This document shows positions 16,604 through 24,641 of a stretch of DNA of 36,653 nucleotides, piece by piece. The translations under genes were made by a program, and so were the position numbers. This DNA comes from an uncultured Clostridia bacterium. GTDB taxonomy: Bacteria; Bacillota; Clostridia; Oscillospirales; Ruminococcaceae. Under the pieces are notes generated by a model. The model saw nothing but the letters and a program-made list of their open reading frames with translations, made no database searches and was not told the DNA's origin. The DNA is taken from contig CALXGR010000019.1 in assembly GCA_944387885.1 (NCBI GenBank), forward strand, positions 1 through 36,653. Direction: 5' to 3'. The number at the start of each line of letters is the position of its first letter. Within the stretch, counting starts at the first letter, position 1.

Positions 16604-18811
16604 ATGAAGGACGAGACGCTTTACATCAACCGGGAACTGAGCTGGTTGGATTTTGATCTTCGGGTGCTGGCCCTGGCCAAGGAAAAGAATCTTCCTTTGG
16701 CAGAGCGGCTGAAATTCGCTTCCATCTACGGGAGCAACATGGACGAATTTTTCATGGTCCGGGTGGGCAGCCTGTATGACCAGACTTTGCTGAAAAGCAA
16801 GAAGCGGGACAGTGTTACCGACATGACTCCCCAGCGGCAGCTGGAGGAGATTCTGCCCAGATACCGGCAGCTTCAGCTTTCCTGCGACAAATATTACGAG
16901 AAACTGGTGGCGGCCCTGGATGAAAAGGGATACCACAAAATCAACTTTGAAAAGCTGAATAAGGACCAGGAGCACTTCTGGAAAAAGTATTTTGACAACG
17001 AACTTTTCCCGGTCCTCAGCCCCCAGATCATTGACGAGCGCCATCCGTTCCCCTTCCTCAGAAACAAGGAAATCTATTACTGCGCCCAGCTGAAAACCAA
17101 GGAGGATGGCACCTGCTACGGAATCATCCCCATCAGCAGCCAGTTTGACCGGCTTCTGTATATCCGGGGAGAGAGCGGGGTCAGCTATGGCTTTGTGGAG
17201 GAACTGATTTACCACTTCGGCGCCACTGTCTTTGATAAAAAGGCGGTCCAGAAGGAATGCCTTATCCGGGCTACCCGGAATGCAGACATCACGGTTCAGG
17301 AAGGTATGATGGACCACGATGTGGACTTCCGTCAGGTGATGACCGAACTGCTGAAAAAGCGCCGGAAGCTGGCGGCTGTCCGGCTCCAGTTCTGGCCCCA
17401 GGCCCCCCAGGATGTGGCAGATTATTTCACTAAGAAGCTTATGCTTCCCCAGGGCCATACCGTGGCCCAGACAGCTCCTTTGGATTTGAGCTGTCTGATG
17501 AAGCTGGCCGGGAAAATCTCCAAGGAAGACCCCTCCTTCAGCTATCCTGCCGCCCGGCCCATGCAGGCTCCCGCAGGGTACCAGCTGTCCCAGCAGGTGG
17601 AAAAGCAGGATGTGCTGCTGGCCTATCCCTACCAGAGCATCCGCCCCTTTATTAAAATGCTGCACCAGGCCGCCAGCGACCCGGACGTTATCTCCATCAA
17701 GATGACCCTTTACCGCCTGGCTGAGGACAGTCAGATTGTCTCCGCCCTGGTGGAGGCCGCCGAGAACGGAAAGGAAGTTCTGGCTCTGGTGGAACTGCGG
17801 GCCCGGTTTGACGAGCAGAACAATATTGACTGGTCCCGCCAGCTGGAGGAAGCCGGCTGTACCGTTGTCTATGGCTTCGAGGAGTACAAGGTGCACTCCA
17901 AGCTGACCCTCATTACCCGGAAGGTGGGTTCTGATTACCATTACACCACCCAGATCGGCACCGGCAACTACAACGAGAAAACCAGTGAGCTTTACACCGA
18001 CCTTTCCTTTATCACCTCTGACCAGAAGATCGGCGAGGAAGCCAATGCGGTGTTCAATAACCTGGCCGTACACCGCCTGACAGATCAGGTGGAGACCCTG
18101 CTGGTAGCTCCCCTCAAGTTCAAGAGTGTCATGCTGGAGGAAATGGACCGGGAGATTCGTGCCGCCATGGCCGGGAAACCCGCATCCATGATTCTTAAAA
18201 ACAACTCCCTCAATGACGTGGAGATCATCGACAAGATTTCCCAGGCTTCCTGTGCCGGGGTTCAGGTGGATATGATCGTCCGGGGCATCTGCTGCATGAA
18301 AGCGGGCCTTCCCGGCAAGACCGAGAATGTCCGGATCCGCAGCCTGGTAGGCCGTTACCTGGAACACAGCCGTATCTACTGCTTTGGCCAGGGAGAGGAT
18401 ATGCGGGTGTACATCGCTTCCGCAGACTTCCTTACCCGGAACACCCAGCGCCGGGTGGAGGTAGGCGTCAGAATCGACGATCCCCGGCTCAAGAAAATGC
18501 TGTACAGCATTTTGACTTTACAGCTTAAGGACAATGTGAATGCCCGGGAAATGCGCCCCGATGGAAGCTATGTAAAGGTCAAGCGGGAGAAGGATGCTCC
18601 CGTGGTGGACAGCCAGATGGCCATGTATGACCTGTTCCGGGATAAGTGGCTGCCTCAGGAGCAGTGGAAGCCCCAGCCTCAGCCCAAACCGGTCCAGAGC
18701 AAAGAATCGGTCACTCCCATTGTAAAGAAGACTGTGGCGAAAAAGCGCCCTGCTCCCAAAAAGAACCTTTTCCAGAAATGGGTAGGTCACCTGGTGCGGG
18801 GAAAGAAATAA
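16604..18811 (+). CDS. ppk1: Polyphosphate kinase Ppk1
   Basis: PPK1 reversibly polymerises the gamma phosphate of ATP into inorganic polyphosphate. The N-terminus (LYINRELSWLDFDLRVL, then GSNMDEFFMVRVG) is diagnostic. The two catalytic histidines are H431 in YKVHSKLTLI, the autophosphorylated one, and H588 in LEHSRIYCFG. At 735 aa it is a little longer than many PPK1s because of a C-terminal tail of about 48 residues, rich in Lys, Pro and Gln, with almost no acidic residues and ending in an amphipathic-looking FQKWVGHLVRGKK. The ATG follows TAGGAGGAAATC, 9 bases after comEA. A strong terminator follows. Confidence 0.95.
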   Translation: MKDETLYINRELSWLDFDLRVLALAKEKNLPLAERLKFASIYGSNMDEFFMVRVGSLYDQTLLKSKKRDSVTDMTPQRQLEEILPRYRQLQLSCDKYYEKLVAALDEKGYHKINFEKLNKDQEHFWKKYFDNELFPVLSPQIIDERHPFPFLRNKEIYYCAQLKTKEDGTCYGIIPISSQFDRLLYIRGESGVSYGFVEELIYHFGATVFDKKAVQKECLIRATRNADITVQEGMMDHDVDFRQVMTELLKKRRKLAAVRLQFWPQAPQDVADYFTKKLMLPQGHTVAQTAPLDLSCLMKLAGKISKEDPSFSYPAARPMQAPAGYQLSQQVEKQDVLLAYPYQSIRPFIKMLHQAASDPDVISIKMTLYRLAEDSQIVSALVEAAENGKEVLALVELRARFDEQNNIDWSRQLEEAGCTVVYGFEEYKVHSKLTLITRKVGSDYHYTTQIGTGNYNEKTSELYTDLSFITSDQKIGEEANAVFNNLAVHRLTDQVETLLVAPLKFKSVMLEEMDREIRAAMAGKPASMILKNNSLNDVEIIDKISQASCAGVQVDMIVRGICCMKAGLPGKTENVRIRSLVGRYLEHSRIYCFGQGEDMRVYIASADFLTRNTQRRVEVGVRIDDPRLKKMLYSILTLQLKDNVNAREMRPDGSYVKVKREKDAPVVDSQMAMYDLFRDKWLPQEQWKPQPQPKPVQSKESVTPIVKKTVAKKRPAPKKNLFQKWVGHLVRGKK

Positions 18812-18826
18812 AATCTGTTTCAGCTG

Positions 18827-18864
18827 CTGCCGTCCGGCGTTTTGCCGGGCGGCAGTCTTTTTTT
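18827..18864 (+). terminator. Terminator after ppk1
   Basis: CTGCCGTCCGGC (18827-18838) pairs with GCCGGGCGGCAG (18844-18855), with one G-T wobble, followed by a long T tract. It ends the lspA-ppk1 transcript. Directly after it comes an orphan GGAAAGGAGGG (18865-18875) with no start codon at a useful distance, because the frame it would serve meets TAG at 18883. Confidence 0.9.
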
Positions 18865-18906
18865 GGAAAGGAGGGCATAAAATAGCAACCGGAAGGCGGT
18901 GAAGGA

Positions 18907-19626
18907 ATGGAAGCAAAAATGCTGGAAGAACGCAGGGAAGAAACCCGGCAGGCATTGAAACCACCCAAGGAAGAAAAAATCCCGGGAAAGGGAAGTCTGC
19001 TCAGAATGCAGATCATTCTGACGGGGTTACTGGTGGGAGCGCTGGCGGTGATAGGCCAGTTCTCTCCGGGGCTGTTAGACGGAATCCTGACCCCCTATCG
19101 GGAATACATGAGCCGGGAAACTCTGAATCCCCAACCCATTGTCCGGTTTGCCTGGGCCTGGCTGGAAGAGGGAAAGGGCGGCAGCGGGCAGACCAAGAAA
19201 CCCTGGAACTATTCGGAGGAGAGTTATATCCCCACCCAGACCCTCCACAGCCCCCTGGCTGCCCTTTGGGAAACCTCCAACTATGGCTGGCGGGAGAATC
19301 CCACCGGCGAGGGGGATGACTTCCATACCGGAATCGACCTGGGGGCCGGGGAGGGGACCCCGGTCATGTCGGCGGCGGATGGGGTAGTGGTGAAAGCTAC
19401 CTGGAGCAACAGCTACGGCAACTATGTGGTGGTGGCTCACCAGGACCACCTGACCACCCTGTATGCCCACATGCAATACTTATTTGTCCGCACCGGCCAG
19501 CCGGTAAAGGCGGGACAGGTCCTGGGCACATCGGGGAGTACGGGGAATGTAACGGGGCCTCATCTCCACTTTGAACTCCTCTACCGGGAGATAGGATATG
19601 ACCCCCGGGAGGCGCTGGGCCTATGA
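18907..19626 (+). CDS. Membrane-anchored M23 (LytM) peptidase, SpoIVFA-like
   Basis: A 239-aa protein with a charged cytoplasmic N-terminus (1-33), one membrane helix (about 34-50) and a C-terminal LytM/M23 domain (about 125-239). The zinc and catalytic residues are all present: H140 and D144 in FHTGIDLGA, H188 in YAHM, and H219-L-H221 in GPHLHFEL. Such enzymes cut peptidoglycan cross-bridges. The topology, the four-base ATGA overlap with an M50 protease gene and the adjacency to the radical SAM/DUF2344 pair all point to SpoIVFA, which anchors and inhibits the SpoIVFB protease in sporulating Firmicutes. That assignment is inferred. The start ATG at 18907 follows GGAAGG (18891-18896). No clear promoter is visible after the ppk1 terminator. 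Confidence 0.75.
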   Translation: MEAKMLEERREETRQALKPPKEEKIPGKGSLLRMQIILTGLLVGALAVIGQFSPGLLDGILTPYREYMSRETLNPQPIVRFAWAWLEEGKGGSGQTKKPWNYSEESYIPTQTLHSPLAALWETSNYGWRENPTGEGDDFHTGIDLGAGEGTPVMSAADGVVVKATWSNSYGNYVVVAHQDHLTTLYAHMQYLFVRTGQPVKAGQVLGTSGSTGNVTGPHLHFELLYREIGYDPREALGL

Positions 19627-20057
19627 AATATATCAGCTGGAAATACCCCTTTCTCACCTGCCTTGTAATGATTCTTCTTCTGAGCCGGGACGGGTTGGCC
19701 ATAGGCAGAATGGGACTTCTGGCAGCCCTGCTTCATGAGGCGGGCCACGCCTGGGCCTATTTTCTTCTCATGGGGCGGCTGCCCCGAATCTCCATCTCCC
19801 CGGCAGGGATAGGGATGGAAGCACCCCAGTCTGATTTTACTCCCCGGGAACTGCTGATACTGGCGGCAGCAGGGCCGGCGGTAAACCTTGCCCTGGGCGG
19901 GCTCTGCTTTCTGGCTATGCAGATTCAGGCCAGCTATGGAGGATACTGGTTCGGGGGCGTGAATCTTTGGATGGGGCTGTTCAATCTTATCCCCCTGGGC
20001 GGACTGGACGGAGCCCGGATACGCCAGGCCCTGGAGGAGATGGGGCAGGGATATTAA
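19623..20057 (+). CDS. Small M50 intramembrane metalloprotease, SpoIVFB-like
   Basis: The zinc motif HEAGH (38-42) and the distal NLIPLGGLDG (121-130, with metal ligand D129) define a site-2-type M50 protease. About four hydrophobic segments are visible (8-22, 29-50, 76-98 and 111-128). At 144 aa it is about half of B. subtilis SpoIVFB (288 aa), which has HELGH at 43-47, D137 and a C-terminal CBS domain. Everything after the second motif is missing here. There is no sign that the reading frame continues downstream. If it is SpoIVFB, its substrate would be pro-sigma-K, but no sigma factor gene is in the window. Translation is coupled to the M23 gene through ATGA. Confidence 0.8.
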   Translation: MKYISWKYPFLTCLVMILLLSRDGLAIGRMGLLAALLHEAGHAWAYFLLMGRLPRISISPAGIGMEAPQSDFTPRELLILAAAGPAVNLALGGLCFLAMQIQASYGGYWFGGVNLWMGLFNLIPLGGLDGARIRQALEEMGQGY

Positions 20058-20058
20058 A

Positions 20059-20087
20059 TTGCTTTTTTTACAGGAATCGGTTACAAT
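20059..20087 (+). promoter_or_regulatory. Promoter of the radical SAM / DUF2344 operon
   Basis: TTGCTT (20059-20064), a 17-base spacer and TACAAT (20082-20087) form a good sigma-A promoter just after the M50 stop codon. The short leader contains a perfect hairpin, GGCGGA (20105-20110) with TCCGCC (20115-20120) and a four-base loop. It lies just upstream of the GGGAGAGG ribosome site, so it could influence initiation. Confidence 0.72.
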
Positions 20088-20137
20088 AGTAGGACAGTGA
20101 AAGCGGCGGAGACTTCCGCCGGGAGAGGAAACAAAGA

Positions 20138-22003
20138 ATGTTGGACCCGAAACTGAAACAGGCTCTTGCCATGGTACAGAAGCCCGGCCGGTATACCGGC
20201 GGAGAGCCTGGCTGTGTATATAAGGATAAGGAAAAGGTGGACCTGCGGTTCGCCTTCTGCTTCCCCGATACCTACGAGGTGGGTATGTCCTTTTTGGGGG
20301 AGAAGATTCTCTATGAACTGATCAACGCCCATCCCAACTGGTGGATGGAGCGGGCTTTCATGCCCTGGCTGGACATGAAGGAGCAGATGGAACAGCTGGG
20401 GATTCCCCTCTATACCCTGGAAAGCAAGGACCCCCTCACCTCCTTTGATATTGTGGGCTTTACCCTCCAGTACGAGATGTCCTTTACCAATATCCTGGCC
20501 ATGCTGGATTTGGCGGGGATTCCTTTCTATGCCAAGGACCGGGGAGAGGAGTGGCCTTTGATCATTGTCGGCGGCCCCTGTGTCTGCAACGGGGAACCGG
20601 TGGCTCCCTTCTTTGATGTCATGCAGCTGGGAGAAGGGGAGGACCAGCTCCAGAGCCTCTGTGCTCAGGTGGAACAGGCCAAGAAGAAGGGAATCTCCAA
20701 GGAGGAACTTCTTCTCCGGCTGGCAAAAATCCCCGGGGTGTATGTGCCCGCTTTCTATGATGTGGAGTATGAGGAGGATGGCCGCATTCATGCCATCACT
20801 CCCAACCATCCCGGAGTTCCTGCGGTGGTTACCAAGGCCATCCTGAAGGATATGAACGCCTATAAGCCGCCGGTGAACTTTGTGGTTCCCCTTATCGGAG
20901 CCATCCATGACCGGGCCCAGGTGGAGGTCCTCCGGGGCTGTGTCCGGGGCTGTCGGTTCTGTCAGGCCGGGTTTATCTACCGCCCCATGCGCCAGCGGGA
21001 CGCAGAGGGCCTGGACCAGGCGGCCCGGGACCTTTGTTCCAACACAGGATATGAGGAGGTCAGCCTGACCAGCCTTTCCACCAGCGACCACAGCCAGTTG
21101 GAGGAACTGCTGGACCGGATGAACACCTGGGGGGAGAAGGAACATGTGAAAATTGCCCTGCCCAGTATCCGGGTGGACAACTTCAGCGAAAGCCTTATCG
21201 AAAAGACCACCAAGGTCCGGAAAAGCGGCCTGACCTTTGCCCCGGAAGCGGGCACCCAGCGGCTGCGGGATGTGATCAATAAGAATGTCACCTGGGAGGA
21301 AATCGAGCGGACCTGCACCATCGCCTTCAAGGCAGGGTACACCAGCGTAAAACTCTACTTTATGATGGGCCTGCCCACCGAGACCATGGAGGACATTGAG
21401 GGAATCGCCGATACCGCTCACCGGATCGTGGACCTGTTCTATGCCATCAAGGACAAGCCCAAGGGCAAGGGGAGCGTTCAGGTAACCATCAGCTGTGCCT
21501 GCTTTGTCCCCAAGCCCCACACTCCCTTCCAGTTCTGTCCCCAGGATACTATGGAAATGCTGGAGGAAAAACAGGCTCACCTGCGGGCTGCGGTCCGGAG
21601 CCGGAAGGTAAAGGTAAACTGCCATTTCAGCGACATCAGTTTTCTGGAAGCAGTGGTGGCCAAGGGCGACCGCCGTCTGGCCCCTGTCATGGTGGAAGCA
21701 TACCGGAACGGCTGCTTCTTCGACGGCTGGGACGAGTGCTTCCACTACGATACCTGGCTGGAAGCCTTCAAGAAGTGCGGCATTGACCCGGCTTTCTATG
21801 CTTACCGGACCATCGGCCTGGATGAAATTACTCCCTGGAGCCATATGGACTATGGTGTGACCCATGAATTCCTGGTGCGGGAGTATCAGAAGGCCCTGCA
21901 AGCCGTCACTACCCGCCCCTGCAACAAGGCTTGCAGCGGCTGCGGAGCCAATCAACTGTTGGGAGGTCCCTGCTTTGAATACAATCAGAATCTGGTTCAC
22001 TAA
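20138..22003 (+). CDS. TIGR03960-type B12-binding-domain radical SAM protein
   Basis: A 621-aa protein with an N-terminal Rossmann-like region resembling B12-binding domains (about 35-190, with FPDTYEVGMSFLG and VGGPCVCNGEP) and a radical SAM core. The cluster motif is C268, C272 and C275 in RGCVRGCRFCQAGF. The C-terminus carries additional cysteines in CNKACSGCGAN and GGPC, possibly for a second metal site. The order and motifs match the family known as TIGR03960, whose reaction is not established. It overlaps the next gene, a DUF2344 protein regularly paired or fused with it. Oxygen-sensitive clusters fit an anaerobic host. Family call firm, function unknown. Confidence 0.88.
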   Translation: MLDPKLKQALAMVQKPGRYTGGEPGCVYKDKEKVDLRFAFCFPDTYEVGMSFLGEKILYELINAHPNWWMERAFMPWLDMKEQMEQLGIPLYTLESKDPLTSFDIVGFTLQYEMSFTNILAMLDLAGIPFYAKDRGEEWPLIIVGGPCVCNGEPVAPFFDVMQLGEGEDQLQSLCAQVEQAKKKGISKEELLLRLAKIPGVYVPAFYDVEYEEDGRIHAITPNHPGVPAVVTKAILKDMNAYKPPVNFVVPLIGAIHDRAQVEVLRGCVRGCRFCQAGFIYRPMRQRDAEGLDQAARDLCSNTGYEEVSLTSLSTSDHSQLEELLDRMNTWGEKEHVKIALPSIRVDNFSESLIEKTTKVRKSGLTFAPEAGTQRLRDVINKNVTWEEIERTCTIAFKAGYTSVKLYFMMGLPTETMEDIEGIADTAHRIVDLFYAIKDKPKGKGSVQVTISCACFVPKPHTPFQFCPQDTMEMLEEKQAHLRAAVRSRKVKVNCHFSDISFLEAVVAKGDRRLAPVMVEAYRNGCFFDGWDECFHYDTWLEAFKKCGIDPAFYAYRTIGLDEITPWSHMDYGVTHEFLVREYQKALQAVTTRPCNKACSGCGANQLLGGPCFEYNQNLVH

Positions 22004-22622
22004 GGAGGAGGACGCCTCCTATATCTCCCTGCTGGATCTTCAGCGGGCTATGGGCCGATGCCTCAAGCGGAGCGGCCTGCCGGTCTGGTATACTCAGGGC
22101 TTTAACCCTCATATCTATATGACCTTTACCTGTCCTCTTTCTCTGGGCCAGGAAAGCCTGGTGGAGAGCGTGGATGTAAAGACAGAGGAGGAATCCCCTG
22201 ACTTTGAAGAGTGGAAGAACCGGCTCAATCCGGTCATGCCCGGCGGAATCCGGGTGACCAAGGTGGCGCCTGTGGTCCATAAGGGAGAGGAAGTGGCCTT
22301 TGCCCGGTACACCATTTGGACTCAGCAGCCCGGCGGAGAGGAGACCGTCCGGGCCTATAACCAGGCCCAGCAGCTTCTGGTAGAAAAGAAAACCAAGCGT
22401 GCGGTCAAAACCATTGACCTGAAGGAGATCCTGCCCAAGGTGGAAGCGCACCTGGAAGGGGATAAATGCACCTTTGAAGCAGTGTTTCCGGCAGGCAAGG
22501 ACCTGAATGTGAATCCTACCCTTCTGCTGGAAAGCTGGCAGGAAGCCTACGGATTCCCGGCCCGGAACTGGAATATCCTCCGCACCCAGCTTTACACTGG
22601 AGAAATGGAAATTTTTTGCTGA
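21975..22622 (+). CDS. TIGR03936/DUF2344 radical SAM-linked protein
   Basis: A 215-aa protein of the family described only as radical SAM-linked. The N-terminus LNTIRIWFTKEEDASYISLL is followed by a QRAMGRCLKRSGLPVWYTQG and FNPHIYMTF block typical of the family. The start is TTG at 21975, inside the end of the radical SAM gene, with GGGAGGT (21961-21967) about 8 bases upstream. The 29-base overlap argues for coupled synthesis and a stable partnership. In many Clostridia this pair is followed by rng and rplU. Here rplS with its own promoter follows instead. No catalytic motif is recognisable. Confidence 0.85.
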   Translation: MNTIRIWFTKEEDASYISLLDLQRAMGRCLKRSGLPVWYTQGFNPHIYMTFTCPLSLGQESLVESVDVKTEEESPDFEEWKNRLNPVMPGGIRVTKVAPVVHKGEEVAFARYTIWTQQPGGEETVRAYNQAQQLLVEKKTKRAVKTIDLKEILPKVEAHLEGDKCTFEAVFPAGKDLNVNPTLLLESWQEAYGFPARNWNILRTQLYTGEMEIFC

Positions 22623-22650
22623 AAAATCCCGGGAAAATCCGGGAAAACCC

Positions 22651-22679
22651 TTGCAATGCGGTCTGCGTTGTGCTATTAT
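22651..22679 (+). promoter_or_regulatory. Promoter of rplS
   Basis: TTGCAA (22651-22656), a 17-base spacer and TATTAT (22674-22679). The expected start near 22686 coincides with the first base-paired segment of the leader RNA described next. Confidence 0.8.
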
Positions 22680-22684
22680 ATTTA

Positions 22685-22773
22685 GGCGTTAGTGTCGCTG
22701 GAACCAACCAGCGGGTTAATGTAACAACATTAAAACAGGTGGTCCTCTGCCGGAAACTCCGGGCATGAACGCC
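22685..22773 (+). ncRNA. Structured leader RNA of rplS, L19-leader-like
   Basis: The rplS leader can fold into a closed multi-stem element. An outer stem pairs GGCGTT (22685-22690) with AACGCC (22768-22773). Inside are CGCTGG/CCAGCG (22696-22701 and 22708-22713), TTAATGT/ACATTAA (22716-22722 and 22727-22733, loop AACA) and CCGG/CCGG (22750-22753 and 22759-22762). The closing strand lies just before the GGAGG of rplS. Firmicutes are known to carry an L19 leader motif thought to let L19 repress its own mRNA. This element fits in position and shape, but the match to that family is not verified. Confidence 0.65.
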
Positions 22774-22794
22774 GAACAAATTGGAGGATTTATC

Positions 22795-23136
22795 ATGGAC
22801 GCAATGAAAATCATGACCCAAGGCATGATCAAAGAGAACAAGCCTCAGTTCGAGGTTGGTGACACTGTCCGGGTTTCTGTCCGGATCAAGGAAGGCGAGC
22901 GTGAGCGTATTCAGGCTTTCGAGGGTACCGTTATTGCCAAGAAGCATGGCGGCATCCAGGAGACCTTCACCGTTCGTCGTTCTTCCTACGGCGTAGGCGT
23001 GGAGCGTGTATTCCCCGTCAACTCTCCCTTTGTTGAGAAGGTTGAGGTCATCCGTCGTGGTAAGGTTCGCCGTGCCAAGCTGTACTACCTGCGTGAGCGT
23101 ACCGGCAAGGCTGCCAAGGTTAAAGAGCGTATTTGA
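22795..23136 (+). CDS. rplS: 50S ribosomal protein L19
   Basis: L19 lies at the subunit interface of the 50S particle. The conserved core is clear: [20 protein letters not shown], then [29 protein letters not shown] and [19 protein letters not shown]. The start is ATG at 22795, with TTGGAGG seven bases upstream, giving 113 aa, normal for L19. An in-frame ATG at 22765 has no ribosome site and lies within the leader structure. Codons such as CGT and GTT are enriched, as expected for a highly expressed ribosomal gene. It has its own promoter and terminator, so it is monocistronic apart from read-through into lepB. Confidence 0.97.
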   Translation: MDAMKIMTQGMIKENKPQFEVGDTVRVSVRIKEGERERIQAFEGTVIAKKHGGIQETFTVRRSSYGVGVERVFPVNSPFVEKVEVIRRGKVRRAKLYYLRERTGKAAKVKERI

Positions 23137-23141
23137 TCATC

Positions 23142-23180
23142 GGAAAGGAGGCAGCGGAATCGTTGCCTCCTTTTTCTTTT
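23142..23180 (+). terminator. Terminator after rplS
   Basis: A perfect 10-bp stem, AAAGGAGGCA (23144-23153) with TGCCTCCTTT (23164-23173), is followed by further T residues. The left arm equals a Shine-Dalgarno sequence and the right arm an anti-Shine-Dalgarno sequence. The same arm sequence recurs in the clpX terminator. Confidence 0.92.
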
Positions 23181-23208
23181 TATGGTATTTTACAAAGGGG
23201 TGAGAAGA

Positions 23209-23751
23209 GTGGACCAGAGAAAACGTCTGGAACGGCATAAGGCGCTGCTGGAATGGTATGAGGCCCTTATTTTCGGGGCGGTGCTGGTGATACTGCTTTT
23301 CACCTTTGTGTTCCGGGTGGCGGTGGTCCAAGGCAGTTCCATGAACCCTACCCTCCAAAGCGGAGACCGGGTCCTGCTCTGGAGCGCTGGATACACTCCC
23401 CAGCGAGGGGATATTGTGGTGGTGGATGGATACACCTCCTACGAGAAGGCCCTTTGCAAGCGCATCATTGCCCTGGGCGGGGATGAGATCAATATTGATT
23501 TTGCTTCCGGAGAAGTCTGGGTAAACGGTCAGCTGCTGGAGGAAGATTATATTGCCCATCCCACTCAGTTGTCGGAGGGAGTGTCTTTCCCCCTGACAGT
23601 GCCGGAGGGAACCGTGTTTGTAATGGGGGACAACCGGATGAATTCCACGGACAGCCGTTCCCCCGAGATTGGATGTATTGACCAGCGAGATCTGCTGGGC
23701 AGGGTGGTGCTTCGTATTCTTCCTGTCACAGCTTTTGGGGTGGTAAAGTGA
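23209..23751 (+). CDS. lepB: Type I signal peptidase LepB/SipS
   Basis: The membrane Ser-Lys protease removes Sec and Tat signal peptides. There is one membrane helix (about 17-38), then the catalytic serine S44 in QGSSMNPTL, the general base K84 in LCKRIIALGG, and the box GDNRMNSTDSRSP. It is the Gram-positive SipS-like short form (180 aa). The start is GTG at 23209, with AAAGGGGTGA (23194-23203) just upstream. The earlier in-frame ATG at 23182 has no ribosome site and sits in the terminator tail, so it is rejected. The gene ends in GTGA, overlapping rbgA. No promoter is visible between the terminator and the start, so read-through from rplS is possible. Confidence 0.94.
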   Translation: MDQRKRLERHKALLEWYEALIFGAVLVILLFTFVFRVAVVQGSSMNPTLQSGDRVLLWSAGYTPQRGDIVVVDGYTSYEKALCKRIIALGGDEINIDFASGEVWVNGQLLEEDYIAHPTQLSEGVSFPLTVPEGTVFVMGDNRMNSTDSRSPEIGCIDQRDLLGRVVLRILPVTAFGVVK

Positions 23752-24641
23752 ACGGAGACGGAATCAACCGCCGGGCCATTCAATGGTTCCCCGGCCATAT
23801 GACCAAAACCCTCCGGGTGATGGAAAAGGAAATTCGGAATGTGGACTGTGTATTGCAGCTGCTGGATGCCCGGATTCCTCTGTCCAGCCTGAACCCGGAG
23901 ATACAGCGTATTACGGCGGGTAAGCCTCACCTGTATCTGCTGAATAAAGCCGACCTGGCAGACCCGGAAATCACTGCCCAGTGGGTGGAGTATTTCCACC
24001 GGGCCGGGGCAGGCTGCCTGGGGGTAACTTCCCGCCAGGGCGGGGGAATGGGGAATGTGAAGAAACTCATTCTCTCCCAGCTGACCCAGCTTATGGAAAA
24101 GCGGGCCAACAAAGGTATGACCGGGGCTAAAATCCGGGTGATGGTGGTGGGAATCCCCAATGTGGGCAAATCCACCTTTATCAACAGCTTTGCAGGCCAG
24201 GCCCGCACCAAGGCGGAGGACCGCCCGGGCGTTACCCGGGGCAAGCAGTGGGTATCTGTAGAAAACTTTGACCTGCTGGATATGCCGGGGGTGCTTTGGC
24301 CCAAGTTTGACAGCCTGGAAACAGCCACCAACCTGGCTTTCATCGGCTCCATCAAGGATGATATCCTGGATATTGAGGAACTGGCCACCGGCCTGATCAG
24401 TCAGGTCAGCCGGCTTTACCCTGAACAGGTGGCCCAGCGGTATAAGCTGGACCCCCAGGCCCTGGAAATGCCTCCCTATGATTTGCTGGAAGAGATTGGC
24501 CGGAAGCGGGGAATGCTGATCAGCGGCGGAGAGGTCAACACTCAGCGGGCCGCCATTATGCTGGTGGACGAGTTCCGGGGAAGCAAGTGGGGAAGAATTT
24601 CCCTGGAGCGGCCTCCGGTCCGGGAAAGGGTGGAAGAATGA
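23748..24641 (+). CDS. rbgA: Ribosome assembly GTPase RbgA (YlqF)
   Basis: RbgA is a circularly permuted GTPase needed for late 50S assembly. The permuted order is visible: G4 NKAD (66-69) comes before the P-loop GIPNVGKS (135-142) and G3 DMPG (178-181). The N-terminal [13 protein letters not shown] is diagnostic of YlqF, and the C-terminal helical domain follows. At 297 aa it is of normal length. The start is GTG at 23748, overlapping the lepB stop by four bases (GTGA). The neighbourhood rplS-rbgA-rnhB is conserved in Bacillus. Here a signal peptidase gene is inserted between rplS and rbgA. Confidence 0.95.
   Translation: MNGDGINRRAIQWFPGHMTKTLRVMEKEIRNVDCVLQLLDARIPLSSLNPEIQRITAGKPHLYLLNKADLADPEITAQWVEYFHRAGAGCLGVTSRQGGGMGNVKKLILSQLTQLMEKRANKGMTGAKIRVMVVGIPNVGKSTFINSFAGQARTKAEDRPGVTRGKQWVSVENFDLLDMPGVLWPKFDSLETATNLAFIGSIKDDILDIEELATGLISQVSRLYPEQVAQRYKLDPQALEMPPYDLLEEIGRKRGMLISGGEVNTQRAAIMLVDEFRGSKWGRISLERPPVRERVEE

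Noticed and set aside
18876..18884. CATAAAATA upstream of the M23 gene as a mother-cell (sigma-E/K) -10 box
   Set aside because: The sequence resembles such -10 boxes, but no matching -35 element is found at the right distance; too weak to list as a promoter.
19980..20100. Frameshift truncation of a longer M50 protease
   Set aside because: No downstream frame continues the protein, and a good promoter for the next operon begins two bases after the stop, so the short length appears genuine.
22765..22794. ATG at 22765 as the rplS start
   Set aside because: No ribosome site precedes it, it lies in the leader structure, and the ATG at 22795 has a strong site and gives the usual L19 length.
23182..23208. 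ATG at 23182 as the lepB start
   Set aside because: It sits in the tail of the rplS terminator with no ribosome site; GTG at 23209 has AAAGGGGTGA directly upstream.
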